This document shows positions 23,101-33,800 of a DNA stretch of 64,000 nucleotides, in pieces (the first letter of the stretch is position 1; each line of letters opens with the position of its first letter). The position numbers and the translations under genes were made by a program. The notes under the pieces are model-generated. The model saw only the letters and a list, made by a program, of their open reading frames with translations. It had not been told where the DNA came from and searched no databases. Location: NCBI RefSeq assembly GCF_002775205.1, contig NC_036453.1, positions 3,809,103-3,873,102 of the forward strand, written 5' to 3'. Origin of the DNA: Xiphophorus maculatus (Eukaryota; Chordata; Actinopteri; Cyprinodontiformes; Poeciliidae).

Positions 23101-26100
23101 TGACCAGTCACATTTACAAAACAGCGCCAACCTTCGCGTTAGGTGGCAATGAGACAATGAGTTGAGAGACTTTAATTTCAGGTTGTTTAAGATGTGTTAT
23201 TTCTGAGGCAATTTCAAGTTATTTGGTTTGTGAGGGTTAGTTAAAAGGGGTAAGTGGTTCTTAGCCTGAATAAGTTTGAGAAACACTGGTTTAGACCAAA
23301 CATAAAACTCTGGTTTGGGGTTAATTAACACATTTTTCTGTCAGGATGTGGAGCCTGCAGCTTTTTTGGAGAGTTTGAGAAACACTGCTCTACAGAATTG
23401 TTGGGTTTTTTCTGTGTGAATTTGCCAAACTTGAACTTGTCACCTTGAAAGAGTGCAGCGTCTGGACTGCAATTGGCTCCAGGCTGCCATAGACAAAGTC
23501 TTTCTCCCTGGAAGTGCAGGCCTCAATCTGCCCGAAGGCCAGCAGCATGCGTCCGTGATGCACCATGTACATGTTGTACTCCTGAGGGGTGAGCTCCTGC
23601 CCCAGCCGCTCCAGAACCCCCTCCTGCCACGGGGCCAGGCCCGTCTTACTGGTGTCAGGTGGAGGGCAGCTTCTGGGACTGGTTGTGTCCTGGCGCTCCT
23701 GTTCTGGTGCTTTCTGGCTTCTTCCCTCGTTGGCTAGTTTTTGTTTTTGTTTTGGATTTTCCAAATTCTCCTGAGCAACAGCGCAGGCGCCTCTCTCCAT
23801 GCTGAACATCATCTCAAACAGATTGTACTTCTCAATGTTGATCACTGGAGGTTGTGTAATCCTCTGAGCAGTTTCTTCTGCAGCATGATTTTCAGACATG
23901 CTGCTTACAGGAAGAGCTGCAGAGGGAAACAATTGTAATCTCATTGTAAAACACGTTACAATAAGAAGTTTTTCTGTGGTTTTGTGCTTCAGTTTGAGTC
24001 TCTACTGCAGAAGTGTCAACTTTAATTTCATTTTGGGCCATATAAAAAATCTGAATGTTCTTACAGGGGCGGTTTCAAAGTAACATAAAACAGCTCATTC
24101 TGAAAGGAGTTCAAAATAAACGGACTAAAATCTCATTATCTAAGAGGAATTTTGTGTAAAAGTTGTACTGAACATGTTTCGTAGCCCACAGACCAGTGGT
24201 GCCCAAAGTCGGACCTCAAGGGCCTGCATCCTGCATGTTTTAGTTCTCTCCCTGGTTTAGCACACCTGGATCAAACGATGGCTCCATCTTCTGTCAGTGC
24301 CTAAGAAGAACACTGACATGCTGGAAAGGTTCTTACTACCACCAGGGAGAGAACTAAAACATGCAGGATCCCGGCCCTCGAGGACCGACTTTAGGCACCA
24401 CTGCCATAAACCTAATTTAAGCTGTACAGAAGAAGCTCCTTTTTATGTTTCAGAACCAAGCTGCATTTTGACCAACCTTCACTTGGGTTTTGGTCTTGAA
24501 CACCTCCGACTGCGATCTCCTCTCTGCTCTCCTCCTTTATGTCCTCTTCTTCTTGCTCCATAAGCTCTGGATACAGAGGCTTCATTTTGAGGCGGGCGTA
24601 CAGGTCTGACTGGTCAACTAAAGCCATAGCAACATCCAAAGCCTCTCCGTGTGTCTCTCTTTCCTTCATCATGTTGTCCTGCATGGCGTTTAAGTTATTT
24701 GGGTTTGTGTCATCCACCGGCCAGCGCAGCCACTCCATGGAGCAGCAAACCACGCTGGCCGGACACACCTGCAGGTGAGCCGCCCGCAAGGAGCGGGGCA
24801 GCTGGACCGGGCAGCCGTACTCGGCGTTGAGGCACGGCACCCTCACATTGGGGCACAGCAGCAGGTGATCCTCCTCCTTGCACAGGTGGAAAACCGCTCC
24901 GCAAAGCAGACGGCAGGGAACGAGAGCGCAGCTGGCAGAAGGCTCCACCCGAGCCCTGCAGCGCCGGCTGTAGCAGGAGTCACAGTGGAGATGCTGCCGG
25001 ACCCTGGAGCCGCGAGAACGGTGACTCTGAGAAACAATAACACAAAGAACAGCAGACTGTTAGCAGCAGAGAGAGGAGTTACTAGTTACCTTTACTCAAT
25101 TACATTTACATGAAGTATTTCTACTCTTACTCTTATTTCTACTCTTACTTTTGAGTAAAATTTCTGGATTCTCTACACACTGAATTTTTTAACCAAAAAT
25201 TTACCAGACAGACACACACCTGCAGTTTTTGTTAAAGTTTCATACGTTTTCTTATGGAAAGAAACTGATTTGGAAACATTTTCTTTTGCCACATTTTGTT
25301 ATTTTTTGTTACTTGAATGAATTATTGTCATTTTTGTCCTTAAAATACCAAAAATGTCCACTTAACTTTATGATTTTCTACCCACTGAATGATAAACAAA
25401 CATGTTTCAACCAAAAATCCACCAGATACAGACACACTACCTGCAGCTTCTGTTAAAGCTTTTAATTAAAAAAAACTGATTTGGAAAAAAAATTCTATTG
25501 CCTGATTTTGATATTTTTTATTACTTATACAAGTTATTGTCATTTTGGTCCTTAAAATACCTACATTTCCACTTTTAGCTCCAACTAATTATGTCATTTT
25601 TAAATATTAAATGATTGATAATTTGATCAGTTGCTCAGTACTTGAGTAGACTTTTTACCAAATACTTTTTAAATCTTGAGTAATTTCTGGGAAAGCTAAT
25701 TTCATTATAAAGTATTTTTACTTTTACTAGAGTAAAATGTCTGCAGTCTCTACCATCACTGAATAAAAAACAAACATGTTTTAACCAAAAATCCACCAAA
25801 CACAGACATACAACTGCAGTTTTTGTTATTTTTATTGAACGAAAAACATTTATTTTGCCTGATTTTGTATTTATTTTTTACATATATTAATTATTATCAT
25901 ACCAAAATTTCCACTTAACTTCACAGTTTGGTCATTTGATTAAGTAATTTTGAAATATTAAATGATTAATAATTTTATCAGTTACACAGTAATTGGGTAG
26001 ACTTTTTACCAAATACTTTTTACTTTTTTTCTTGGATGGATACTGTTACTTTTACTTGAGTAAAAATATGTTGAAGTAGTGTTTCTCTTTGTTGAGTTCA

Positions 26101-26206
26101 GTTTATGGGTGAATCTAATGAAAATGTGTGAATTACTATATATGTTTTCAGCTAATTATGACTTGGCACTGTATCAATGCTCAACAAAAAGTTTGTCACT
26201 CACCAT
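17141..26206 (-). CDS. fbxo40: FBXO40-type F-box protein, copy A
   Basis: Eight minus-strand exons join in frame: 26204-26206 (ATG only, from a short exon ending 26226), 24477-25026, 23444-23916, 21647-21826, 20258-20499, 19340-19471, 18322-18595 and 17141-17344; 685 residues (human about 709). In order: TRAF-type zinc finger (CDSCYSRRC, then LCGAVFHLCKEEDHLLLCPN), the FBXO40 segment TGLAPWQEGVLERL and YNMYMVHHGRMLLAFGQIEA (about 290-335), VDTSDLG, RNNRASCAFTFLCGHSFHR, the F-box LSSLPYEVLCHMASFLDS (about 548-595), and the tail SAHLKVCPFY. FBXO40 is a muscle F-box protein of an SCF ubiquitin ligase that targets IRS1 in mammals. Zebrafish also has two fbxo40 genes. The gene is divergent from copy B. 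Two short tracts are nearly identical to B. Confidence 0.92.
17345..18010. other. Intron 7 of fbxo40 copy A, non-coding
   Basis: No exon or strong repeat is recognised here. AAAAGCGCGAGTTTTTTAAA, near 17890, and TGGAAGCGCAGCTACTGAC, near 17978, resemble ends of dispersed fish repeats but are not assigned. Confidence 0.4.
18010..18312 (+). mobile_element. LINE 3' tail (L2/Rex-like) next to the exon 7 splice donor
   Basis: TTCCTTTAAATCTAGACTAG, then TTTTTATGATGTAAAGCATT and TTGAACTGC, resemble the conserved 3' end of fish LINEs (AGCACTTTGAATTGC). The tail stops within about 10 bp of the exon 7 donor of fbxo40 copy A and points against the gene. Confidence 0.6.
18689..19137. repeat. MITE in intron 6 of fbxo40 copy A
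   Basis: Inverted ends: AAAAGGGCAATATTATGTAC at left, and TACATAATACTGCCCCTTTG at right. Length about 450 bp, typical of a common fish non-autonomous DNA transposon. Confidence 0.8.
19570..20110. repeat. R1 MITE copy (intron 5 of fbxo40 copy A)
   Basis: Nearly complete and in reverse orientation: TCAAGTAAAAGTAAAAAGTA, ATCAGATGGACCAAAATATA, AGTTTCTTTCAATAAAAGAC, AACTGCAGGTGTGTGTCTGT, ending GTAGTAACTAGTTACTACTC. A stray end (GTAGCTAGTTACTACCCAAC) is at 20216-20236. Confidence 0.85.
20575..21603. repeat. R1 MITE copies, head to head (intron 4 of fbxo40 copy A)
   Basis: One R1 unit runs forward from about 20575 to 21005. A second in reverse orientation runs from about 21015 to 21603, ending TAGTTTCTACCCAACTCTGG. 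The pair forms a large imperfect inverted repeat. Confidence 0.8.
21840..22580. other. Intron 3 of fbxo40 copy A, nothing recognised
   Basis: AT-rich intronic sequence upstream of exon 4. No additional exon or repeat family was recognised. Confidence 0.4.
22583..23300. repeat. hAT-like MITE (intron 3 of fbxo40 copy A)
   Basis: The left end CAGTTTCTCTCAAACTGTGG and right end AGTTTGAGAAACACTGG are inverted repeats. GTCCCCGGGCGCCCTCTGGT next to the left end is typical for the family. A second right-like end (GTTTGAGAAACACTGCTC) lies at 23372, so part of another copy may be present. Confidence 0.7.
24190..24415. repeat. Short palindromic hAT-like MITE (intron 2 of fbxo40 copy A)
   Basis: The ends CAGTGGTGCCCAAAGTCGG and CCGACTTTAGGCACCACTG are inverted repeats. 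Inside, CCTGCATGTTTTAGTTCTCT is matched by AGAGAACTAAAACATGCAGG. The flanks CCACAGAC and CCATAAAC agree at six of eight bases, as for an aged 8-bp hAT target duplication. Confidence 0.85.
24732..25371. repeat. Left arm of inverted near-identical tract shared by fbxo40 A and B
   Basis: Reverse complement of 28561-29201. In the exonic part (about 290 bp) I count only two base differences before similarity stops at the codons after CTGCTCCATGGAGTGG. The intronic part has a few small indels. The other end stops at GTCCACTTAACTTTAT. Confidence 0.92.
25075..26100. repeat. R1 MITE cluster (intron 1 of fbxo40 copy A)
   Basis: About three R1 units in the same orientation, with TTGTTAAAGTTTCATACG at 25230, a second unit near 25440-25660 and a third near 25700-26090. 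The unit next to exon 2 is shared, in the same relative position, with fbxo40 copy B (28561-28855). Confidence 0.85.
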
Positions 26207-27167
26207 ATTTGACTGATTTTTCTATCCTGAAAGAGAAAAAAACAAGTGAGTTTAGTACTTTAATTTAATTTCTGACACCGACTGAACATTGTGTCATAAA
26301 GCTCAAAACTCCCTCACCGTCTAGCTTCGTCTTTAAAAACAAAACCCAAAATTTGTTCAAATAAATCAGATAACTACATAAATCCGACTGAACATAACTG
26401 AAAATAAGACAAGCAGTTTCTCACTAAATGTTAGTACTTTTAAAGCTATAAACACTTAATAAAAAAATAAAGCAGTGCAACAAATTCAGTTTATGGGGCC
26501 AAATAGTAAACATTTTTCTAAGGTAGCCTGGTTGATCACATCTTAGTTTTTGCAGCTATCCTTCATTCTCAACAAGCATGTGGCGACAGTGGACAGGAAG
26601 GACTCCATTCTGCTGTTACAACTCAGTTAAACCCCAACGGTGTTAAAAAAATGACACCTTTGTGGAAAATTTTAGAACCATTATCCTGGTTTTGTGTTAC
26701 ATTTGAATTATAATCGCATTTAACACATGCAATAATATGCTAATCAGATTTTCACCTGTTTACTTATCTTCTGAATATTCAGTGATTAATGATTAGGATT
26801 CTGATTATTTTGAAACAAACTTATAAAAATCCATGAAAGAATTTTGACATTCTGATTCAGAGCTCTTTGTTTTTAAACAATTGAAATGGAAAATTGAAAC
26901 AATGACTGCTGCTCAGTCTACTGTACAGATCTCCAAACAAACACTAGAACCAGTTAAAATCTTTATCATCTACTCTTAAATTAGCTGCTCAACCCTCGAC
27001 GTCTTGAAATTTAAACAAACTCAAAGACTCGGAGGTGATTTACCAAATCGCCGGCCAGACGTGTCGTTTTGTCTCCTTGGTTTTATAACGTCGCTATCAG
27101 GTCTGCGTTTTGAACTGGCAGGTTAAAATTAGCCAAGGAGCAGTGAGCAGGTTCCCAAGGAGAAATA

Positions 27168-27218
27168 CCCCCCCCCCACCCCAACAACCCCTCCCCACCC
27201 CAACCACCCCAACCAGCG
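27168..27218. repeat. C-rich run, potential G-quadruplex on the minus strand
   Basis: Several runs of three to ten C (ACCCCCCCCCCACCCC, then CCCCTCCCCACCCC and later ACCACCCC) lie within about 50 bp, between the two fbxo40 genes. Confidence 0.8.
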
Positions 27219-27540
27219 TCACGCTGCAGCAGATCGTTTGAAATTTAAAACCTTTTTAAAATCTTTATCCACGTCTAAATTAATGTGAGTTTTATGATCT
27301 GTGACAATAAATGCAACCAATAACACACACAGGAAGTGATATAATGGATTAAATATTGCACTTGTAAATATCAACTGAAGGATCAAATTTTGCTAATAAA
27401 TAATATTTATAATGCAGCAGTAAAAGATTATAAATCTGAATATATTTCCTGATTTAAGAGGTCGAGAGGGCTTGTAACCTAAATATCGCTTCTGACCACC
27501 TGTGTAACATTTCTCAGTCAGGACTCTGCTCTATTTATAA

Positions 27541-27585
27541 CAGCAACACACACACAAACACACACAAAAACACACACACACACAT
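27541..27585. repeat. Imperfect (CA)n microsatellite
   Basis: About 20 CA units with AAA interruptions, about 250 bp upstream of the fbxo40 copy B start codon. Confidence 0.9.
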
Positions 27586-27829
27586 TTGCTCTTTAAAAGC
27601 ATAAGCTGGGCTGCCTGTTTTCTTCTTAGTTCATTCAGTAGGTAGGCTAACAGCTTAATTTAATAATTTCCTTTAATTCTTTTGCTGCAGAAACATTATG
27701 TAAAATGATTTGTTCATATTTATTTTGTTATAAGACGGTTGTACTGAAAGACGGTGAGTAATGGAGTCTTCTTGTTTACACAGATCTACAGCTTCAGATA
27801 CAGAAACCTGCAGACGCCACATTTTAAAG

Positions 27830-30800
27830 ATGGTGAGTTAACGCTTAAATAATAACACTAATCTCTGACTTTGATTCCACTATAGCAGACATTTAAAAAA
27901 AACTTTTAATTTACTTAGCATGTTAATGAATTTTCCTTTAATTAAAAATAAAATCTGACTTTCTGAAGATACATACTAAAATAAATTAGAGTTTGAATGA
28001 ATATTTTTAGAGAAAAGAAGCACATGGTCATCGTGTGCTTCTGTTTATTTTTAATGTCATATTCATTATTGACCTCACAATACAGAATTTTTTATGTTTT
28101 GTAAGTTTATTGCATCAGAAAATTTGGACTTTAAATGAACCTCATGCAAGATAAAAGTAGTTTTAAGGATTTATTTTGGGATTTTTGTGAGGACATGTGA
28201 AAAATAAACTTGGATCTCATTTTGAATCTGTAAAAATGTAAATATTATCTAAAACTTCAGGCTGGAAAAGTGAAGGCTGTGCAGATTTAACTAATTATTT
28301 GCAGCAGGCATGCATCAATACTGGATATTAATATTGCTCTTCTGACCAGTATTTACCAATATTGTATATACTTATTTCAAAACCTTAAAAAAATAACAAC
28401 CATACCGCTGACTTTATAACTGTTTCTATGCTTCAGTTTTTTTTATTTTTATGCATTTTTTAGCTCATTCATTACTTATGTTCAGAACTTTGTTTCAGTT
28501 GTGGATGTTTTTAAATAAAGTAGATCTTCTACATTTTCTACATCATCAGATAGACCAAAATATAAAGTTAAGTGGACATTTTTGGTATTTTAAGGACAAA
28601 AATGACAATAATTCATTCAAGTAACAAAAAATAACAAAATGTGGCAATAGAAAATGTTTCCAAATCAGTTTCTTTCCATAGAAAAACGTATGAAACTTTA
28701 ACAAAAACTGCAGGTGTGTGTCTGTGTCTGGTAAATTTTTGGTAAAAAAATTCAGTGGGTGGAGAATCCAGAAATTTTACTCAAGAGTAAGAGTAGAAAT
28801 ACTTCATAAAAAGTTACTCAAGTAAATGTAATTGAGTAAAGGTAACTAGTAACTCCTCTCTCTGCTGCTAACAGTCTGCTGTTCTTTGTGTTATTGTTTC
28901 TCAGAGTCACCGTTCTCGCGGCTCCAGGGTCCGGCAGCATCTCCACTGTGACTCCTGCTACAGCCGGCGCTGCAGGGCTCGGGTGGAGCCTTCTGCCAGC
29001 TGCGCTCTCGTTCCCTGCCGTCTGCTTTGCGGAGCGGTTTTCCACCTGTGCAAGGAGGAGGATCACCTGCTGCTGTGCCCCAATGTGAGGGTGCCGTGCC
29101 TCAACGCCGAGTACGGCTGCCCGGTCCAGCTGCCCCGCTCCTCGCGGGCAGCTCACCTGCAGGTGTGTCCGGCCAGCGTGGTTTGCTGCTCCATGGAGTG
29201 GAACCGCTGGCCTTCCAACATCGCCTGTTCTCAGCCGCACACCGAGCTGTTAGAAAACCTGCTCAGGGAACGAGAGAGGTTTGGATGTCTGGACCTGGCC
29301 ATAGCTCTGCAAGACCAGGATGCTCTGTTTCACTCCATCAAGATGAAGAAACTGTTCCCGGAGCTGATCCAGACCGCAGAGGAGGAAGCGAGGGAAGAAC
29401 GGAGGCAGGAGGAGGAGATGAAGAAGGAGAAGGAGAAGAAGAAACAGGCTCTCATGGAGAAGGAGGCAGCAGAAAGAGCAGCTGCAAAAGAAGCAAGGGA
29501 CAAAATCTGGGAAGCAGTTAACATGATTAATGTGAATTTCCCTGATGAAAAACAAGATGAGGATGAAGAGGAATATGAAGAAAATCAGCCGATGTTGTCT
29601 CAAGCGGAGAGGGAGGCAATTGCCAGAGCATCAGAAGTGGATGCTGGTCTGCTGGAGAACTACAACGCCTGGGAGCGCATGTTCAGCATGGAGATGGGAG
29701 GCTGCAGGGAATCCGAGGGCACGGCTGCAGCAAGTAGAGGTCAGGCGAGAGGAAGAGGGAAAAGCCTTGGTTCACTGAAGGAGGAGGAGGCAACCTGTGC
29801 TGGTGCAGCAGCATCCACCAGCAGTGCATGTTCCTCCTCTCTTACTGGGAAACCCAAAAAGAAGAGCTTTGTGTACGGAAATCTAGAGCCGATGAAAATC
29901 ATTACTGTGCGCACGTTTAAAATCCCAACCAGCTTCACAGCCAGGCAAAGCCGCATCCGTAACCCGGGTTTCTACAAGAGAGAAAACGTAGCAGTGGACA
30001 CCAGCGACCTGGGTGTGGTGCCAGGTGACATGCCAGTGTGGGAGGAGGTTCAGGTGAGTTGACCTCCATGTCATCATCTGATAGGAAAGGTCTTTTAAAG
30101 GTGCAAAATGATTGCGAAAGCTCAAATGATTACAATCTGATACACTACACAACCACAAAATCTTGAAAAGTTTTTTTAAAATCTAGTTTCTAGTGAAAAT
30201 ATCTTAGTTCATTTGAGATAAGAGAAACAAACTTACAAGTAACTTGTCAGCAAGAAATATGAGCTTGTTTTAAGTAAATAATTTATTAACATTGATGAAA
30301 AAGTACTAGTTTCATCGGTTAGAAAAGAAAAGTTACTTCTGAGTTAGTTTGGTCTTATTTTAAGTGTACTATTTGCACTAGAAAGTAGAAAAAAATACTT
30401 GGTAAGATTTTGTGGTTTTGCCGTGTGGAAGATTGTAAACAACACACTAAAGCACTTTGCAGACATGTCCGTCTAAGCTAGCAGATGAAAGCTATAGCTA
30501 GGCTAATAGTTCGGCAGTAAGTACGTACTGTAAGTACTACATACTGTATTTATCTGAGTATTACACAGAGGTGGGTAGAGTACTAAAAAGTTCTGATCGA
30601 GTAATATTTGTAGTATACTTATATTGTTCATTATAAGTTAGTTCGCAATGAGGCTAGTTCTAAGCTTTGACTAGTTTATTGTTGTCATAGCAACTGCCTA
30701 CTAAGTTCGCTGTCCGTTACAAAGTTCACGGAAGTGCGACGTCAGAACTTTGTATTCCAAACCCAGAATATTCTAGTTGTTCCACATATCGGGTTAAAAG

Positions 30801-33800
30801 CTAAGCGGTAAAGGGCCTTTCAGTCATTTCAAATTAAAGGCAGGTGTGGAAGACTTTTAAAAATGTTTATCTTTTGGGTTGGCCTTTCCTCGCAGGCCTC
30901 CCTGCTGTGCTCCCTGGAGAGGGAGCGGAGGGGTCACCTCATCGCTGAGAGCACGTCCTCGGACAGCCTGCTGATGGATGAAGGCACGCAGACCTACAGC
31001 TTCCTGTCCGCTCCTTTCCGCAGGTACACGTCGCTGGCTGACCTGACAGCTGGAAAACCGCTGGAGCTGCACCTGCAGCTGCAGGTGGAGAGCGTCACCA
31101 GCCGGCACAACAAGGCCAGCTCCGCCTTCACCTTCCTCTGCGGACACACCTTCCAGCGCACGGAATACGGAAAACACTTCAAGTGAGTCTTCTTCATCAG
31201 TTCATCATTTAAATATTTAATAATAAATCCTTCTCTTCCTAAAAAATAAAAAATACACGACTTTTCAGCAGATTTACCAGCACTTCTGCATAGTTTTAGA
31301 GCACCCAAAATTGCACTCTAGTAAGAGTAGAAGTACTTCAACATATTTTACTCAAGTAAAAGTAATAAGTAGCCATCCAAGTAATTACTCAAGAATAAAA
31401 AGCATTTGGTAAAAAGTCTACTCAACTACTGAGTAACTCATCTAATTATTAATCGTTTAATATTTAAAATGACTTAATCAGATGGACCAAAAATATTAAA
31501 TGAAGTGCAAATTATGGTATTTTAATGATCAAAGGTCACAAAAAATAACATTTGTGAAAACACAACTTTCCAAATCAGTTTCTTTGAATTAAAAAAATCT
31601 TCTGAAACTTTAACAGAAACTGCAGATGTGCGTCTGAGTCTGGTGAATTTTAGTTAAAATATTTTATTTGTTTATTTAGTGGGTAGAGAATCCAGAAATT
31701 TTACTCAAGTAAGAGTAATACTTCAAAATAAAATTACTAAAGTAAAAATATAAAGTAAAGTAGCAAAAGTACATTTTCCCAAAAATGTTACTCAAGTAAA
31801 TGTAATTATGTAACTAGTTACTACCCAACTCTGATGCGTTCTGTCTATTTGCCTTTGTTATGGACATGGCCGGTGCAGGAACATCCACAGCGACATTCAG
31901 ATGTGTGTGAACGGCTGGTTTGAACAGCGGTGCCCCCTAGCGTACATGGGATGTACCTACAGCCAGAGGAGGTTTCGGCCTTCCACATTTGAAGCCACCG
32001 TCAACTTCAAGTGAGGAATAAAACATTTTAACAGAAACGTTTATGTCACATTATGATTATAGTAATGTGAACAGAGAGATAAAAATGGAAATTAACAAAC
32101 TCAAACTGCATCACTTGATCACTCATGTCATTTGTGGTAGAAATCAGTTCCTGAGGTGAGAAAAATGAACATGACAGTGAACATAACTGTAGAAGTAAAG
32201 ATACTAAAACACTGTAAAACAAAGCAACACTCCGAGGTTGGTTGTGATGCAGGAGTAACATTGTAGCATAATGTAAAGCTAAAAAAGTCACTCTTAAATA
32301 ATACTGCCCCATTAAACATCTCATTATTTTAGCTCTGTTACTGTTGAAATAATTAGTTTTTCTTTGTTTTGGGCATTATTATTAATTAGGATTACAGTAC
32401 CATTTGATAGAAACATTTTTAGTGAACAAGGTGTCTCCACCACAGATAAAAAAAAAAAATCTCACCTCAATCAAATTCCCCAAATTAATAATTTCAGGTT
32501 AAACGCTTGTTTCTAAAACATGCAGAATAATCATGAACCTATCATTTCTTCGTCCAGACTTCAACATGCAGATAAATATTAACCAAACTGTTTCATCTGC
32601 TTTCAGTAAGGAGCTGGGCTGCTTTGGCCTGCATCCGTCCAGCCCGTTTGCTCAGCCTACAGGTGGAGGTCACACCGAAGGAGGGGAGGACCGGCTGAGC
32701 TCGCTGCCCTATGAGGTGCTGTGCCACATGGCCAGCTTCCTGGACAGCCAGTCCCTGTCCCAGCTGGCCCTGGTGTCCCGCCTCATGAGGCAGGTCTGCT
32801 GCTCCCTGCTGCAGGAGAGAGGGATGGTGACACTCTGCTGGGAGAGGACGAGCTCCTCACATGGGAGAGCCAAGTGGAGGGTGACACACAGGGTGAGTTA
32901 TAACCCAAACATCCAAAGAGTTAAAGAACAAACCCAGGAGGAAACTGTTCCTGTGGACACACAATCCCTCTGCCAGTGCTCCCAGTACTAACTAGACAAA
33001 CCAATCAGAGCCAGGAGGCGGGACTTAGCTCTGCCTTCCTCTTTGCTCTCTGCTACGCTGCTGCTAGCATCGACTGTTGTGAATGCTAAAGCTAGTTAGC
33101 AAAGTCACCAATGGAGATGCTAACAAACCGTCACGACCAGAGGTGGGTAGAGTATCCAACAATTGTACTCAAGTAAGAGTAGCACTATTTAAACATATTT
33201 TTACTCAAGTAGAAGAAAAAAGTAGCCATCCAGGAAATTACTCAAGTAAAAGAGTAAAAAATTATTTGGTAAAACATCTAATCAAGTACAGAGAAACTGA
33301 TTAAATTATCAATTATTTAACGTTTAAAAATTAATCATATGGACCAAAATGCAAAGTCAAGTGGAAATGTTGGTATTTTAATAACCAACATGACAATAAT
33401 TTACATAAGCAACAGGCAAAAGTATTTTTTTTTCTAAATCAGTTTCTTCCAACAAAAAAACAAACTTATGAAACTTTAACAGAAACTGCAGGTGTGTGTC
33501 TGTGTCTGGTGAATTTTTGGTGAAAACATGTTTGTTTTTCATTCAGTGGGTAGAAAATCCAGAAATTTTACTCAAGAGTAGAAATACTTCATAATGAAAT
33601 TACTCAAGTAAAAGTAAAAAGTACAGCATAGTAACAATACTCCTAAAAGTACATTTTTCAGAAAAGTTACTGAAGTAAATGTAATTGAATAAGTGTAACC
33701 TGTTAATATCCAACTCTTTCCTGTTGGGAATGCTAATGCTAAATAGCATAGCCACTGATAATAAATAAGTTTAGTGAAAATATTGAGCTTTGAAAATAGA

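Larger units (their letters stand above)
26230..27780. promoter_or_regulatory. Shared intergenic region of the divergent fbxo40 pair
   Basis: About 1.6 kb separates the first recognised exons of A and B, so regulatory sites for both should lie here. No TATA box or muscle element could be singled out with confidence. A moderately CpG-containing stretch lies at 27040-27120 (AATCGCCGGCCAGACGTGTC), followed by a strongly C-rich run and a CA repeat. Confidence 0.45.

Noticed and set aside
24710-25113. Open frames on the plus strand opposite fbxo40 A exon 2, and their equivalents at 28818-29240 on the minus strand
   Set aside because: They are antisense shadows of the GC-rich zinc-finger exon and look conserved only because the two copies are nearly identical.
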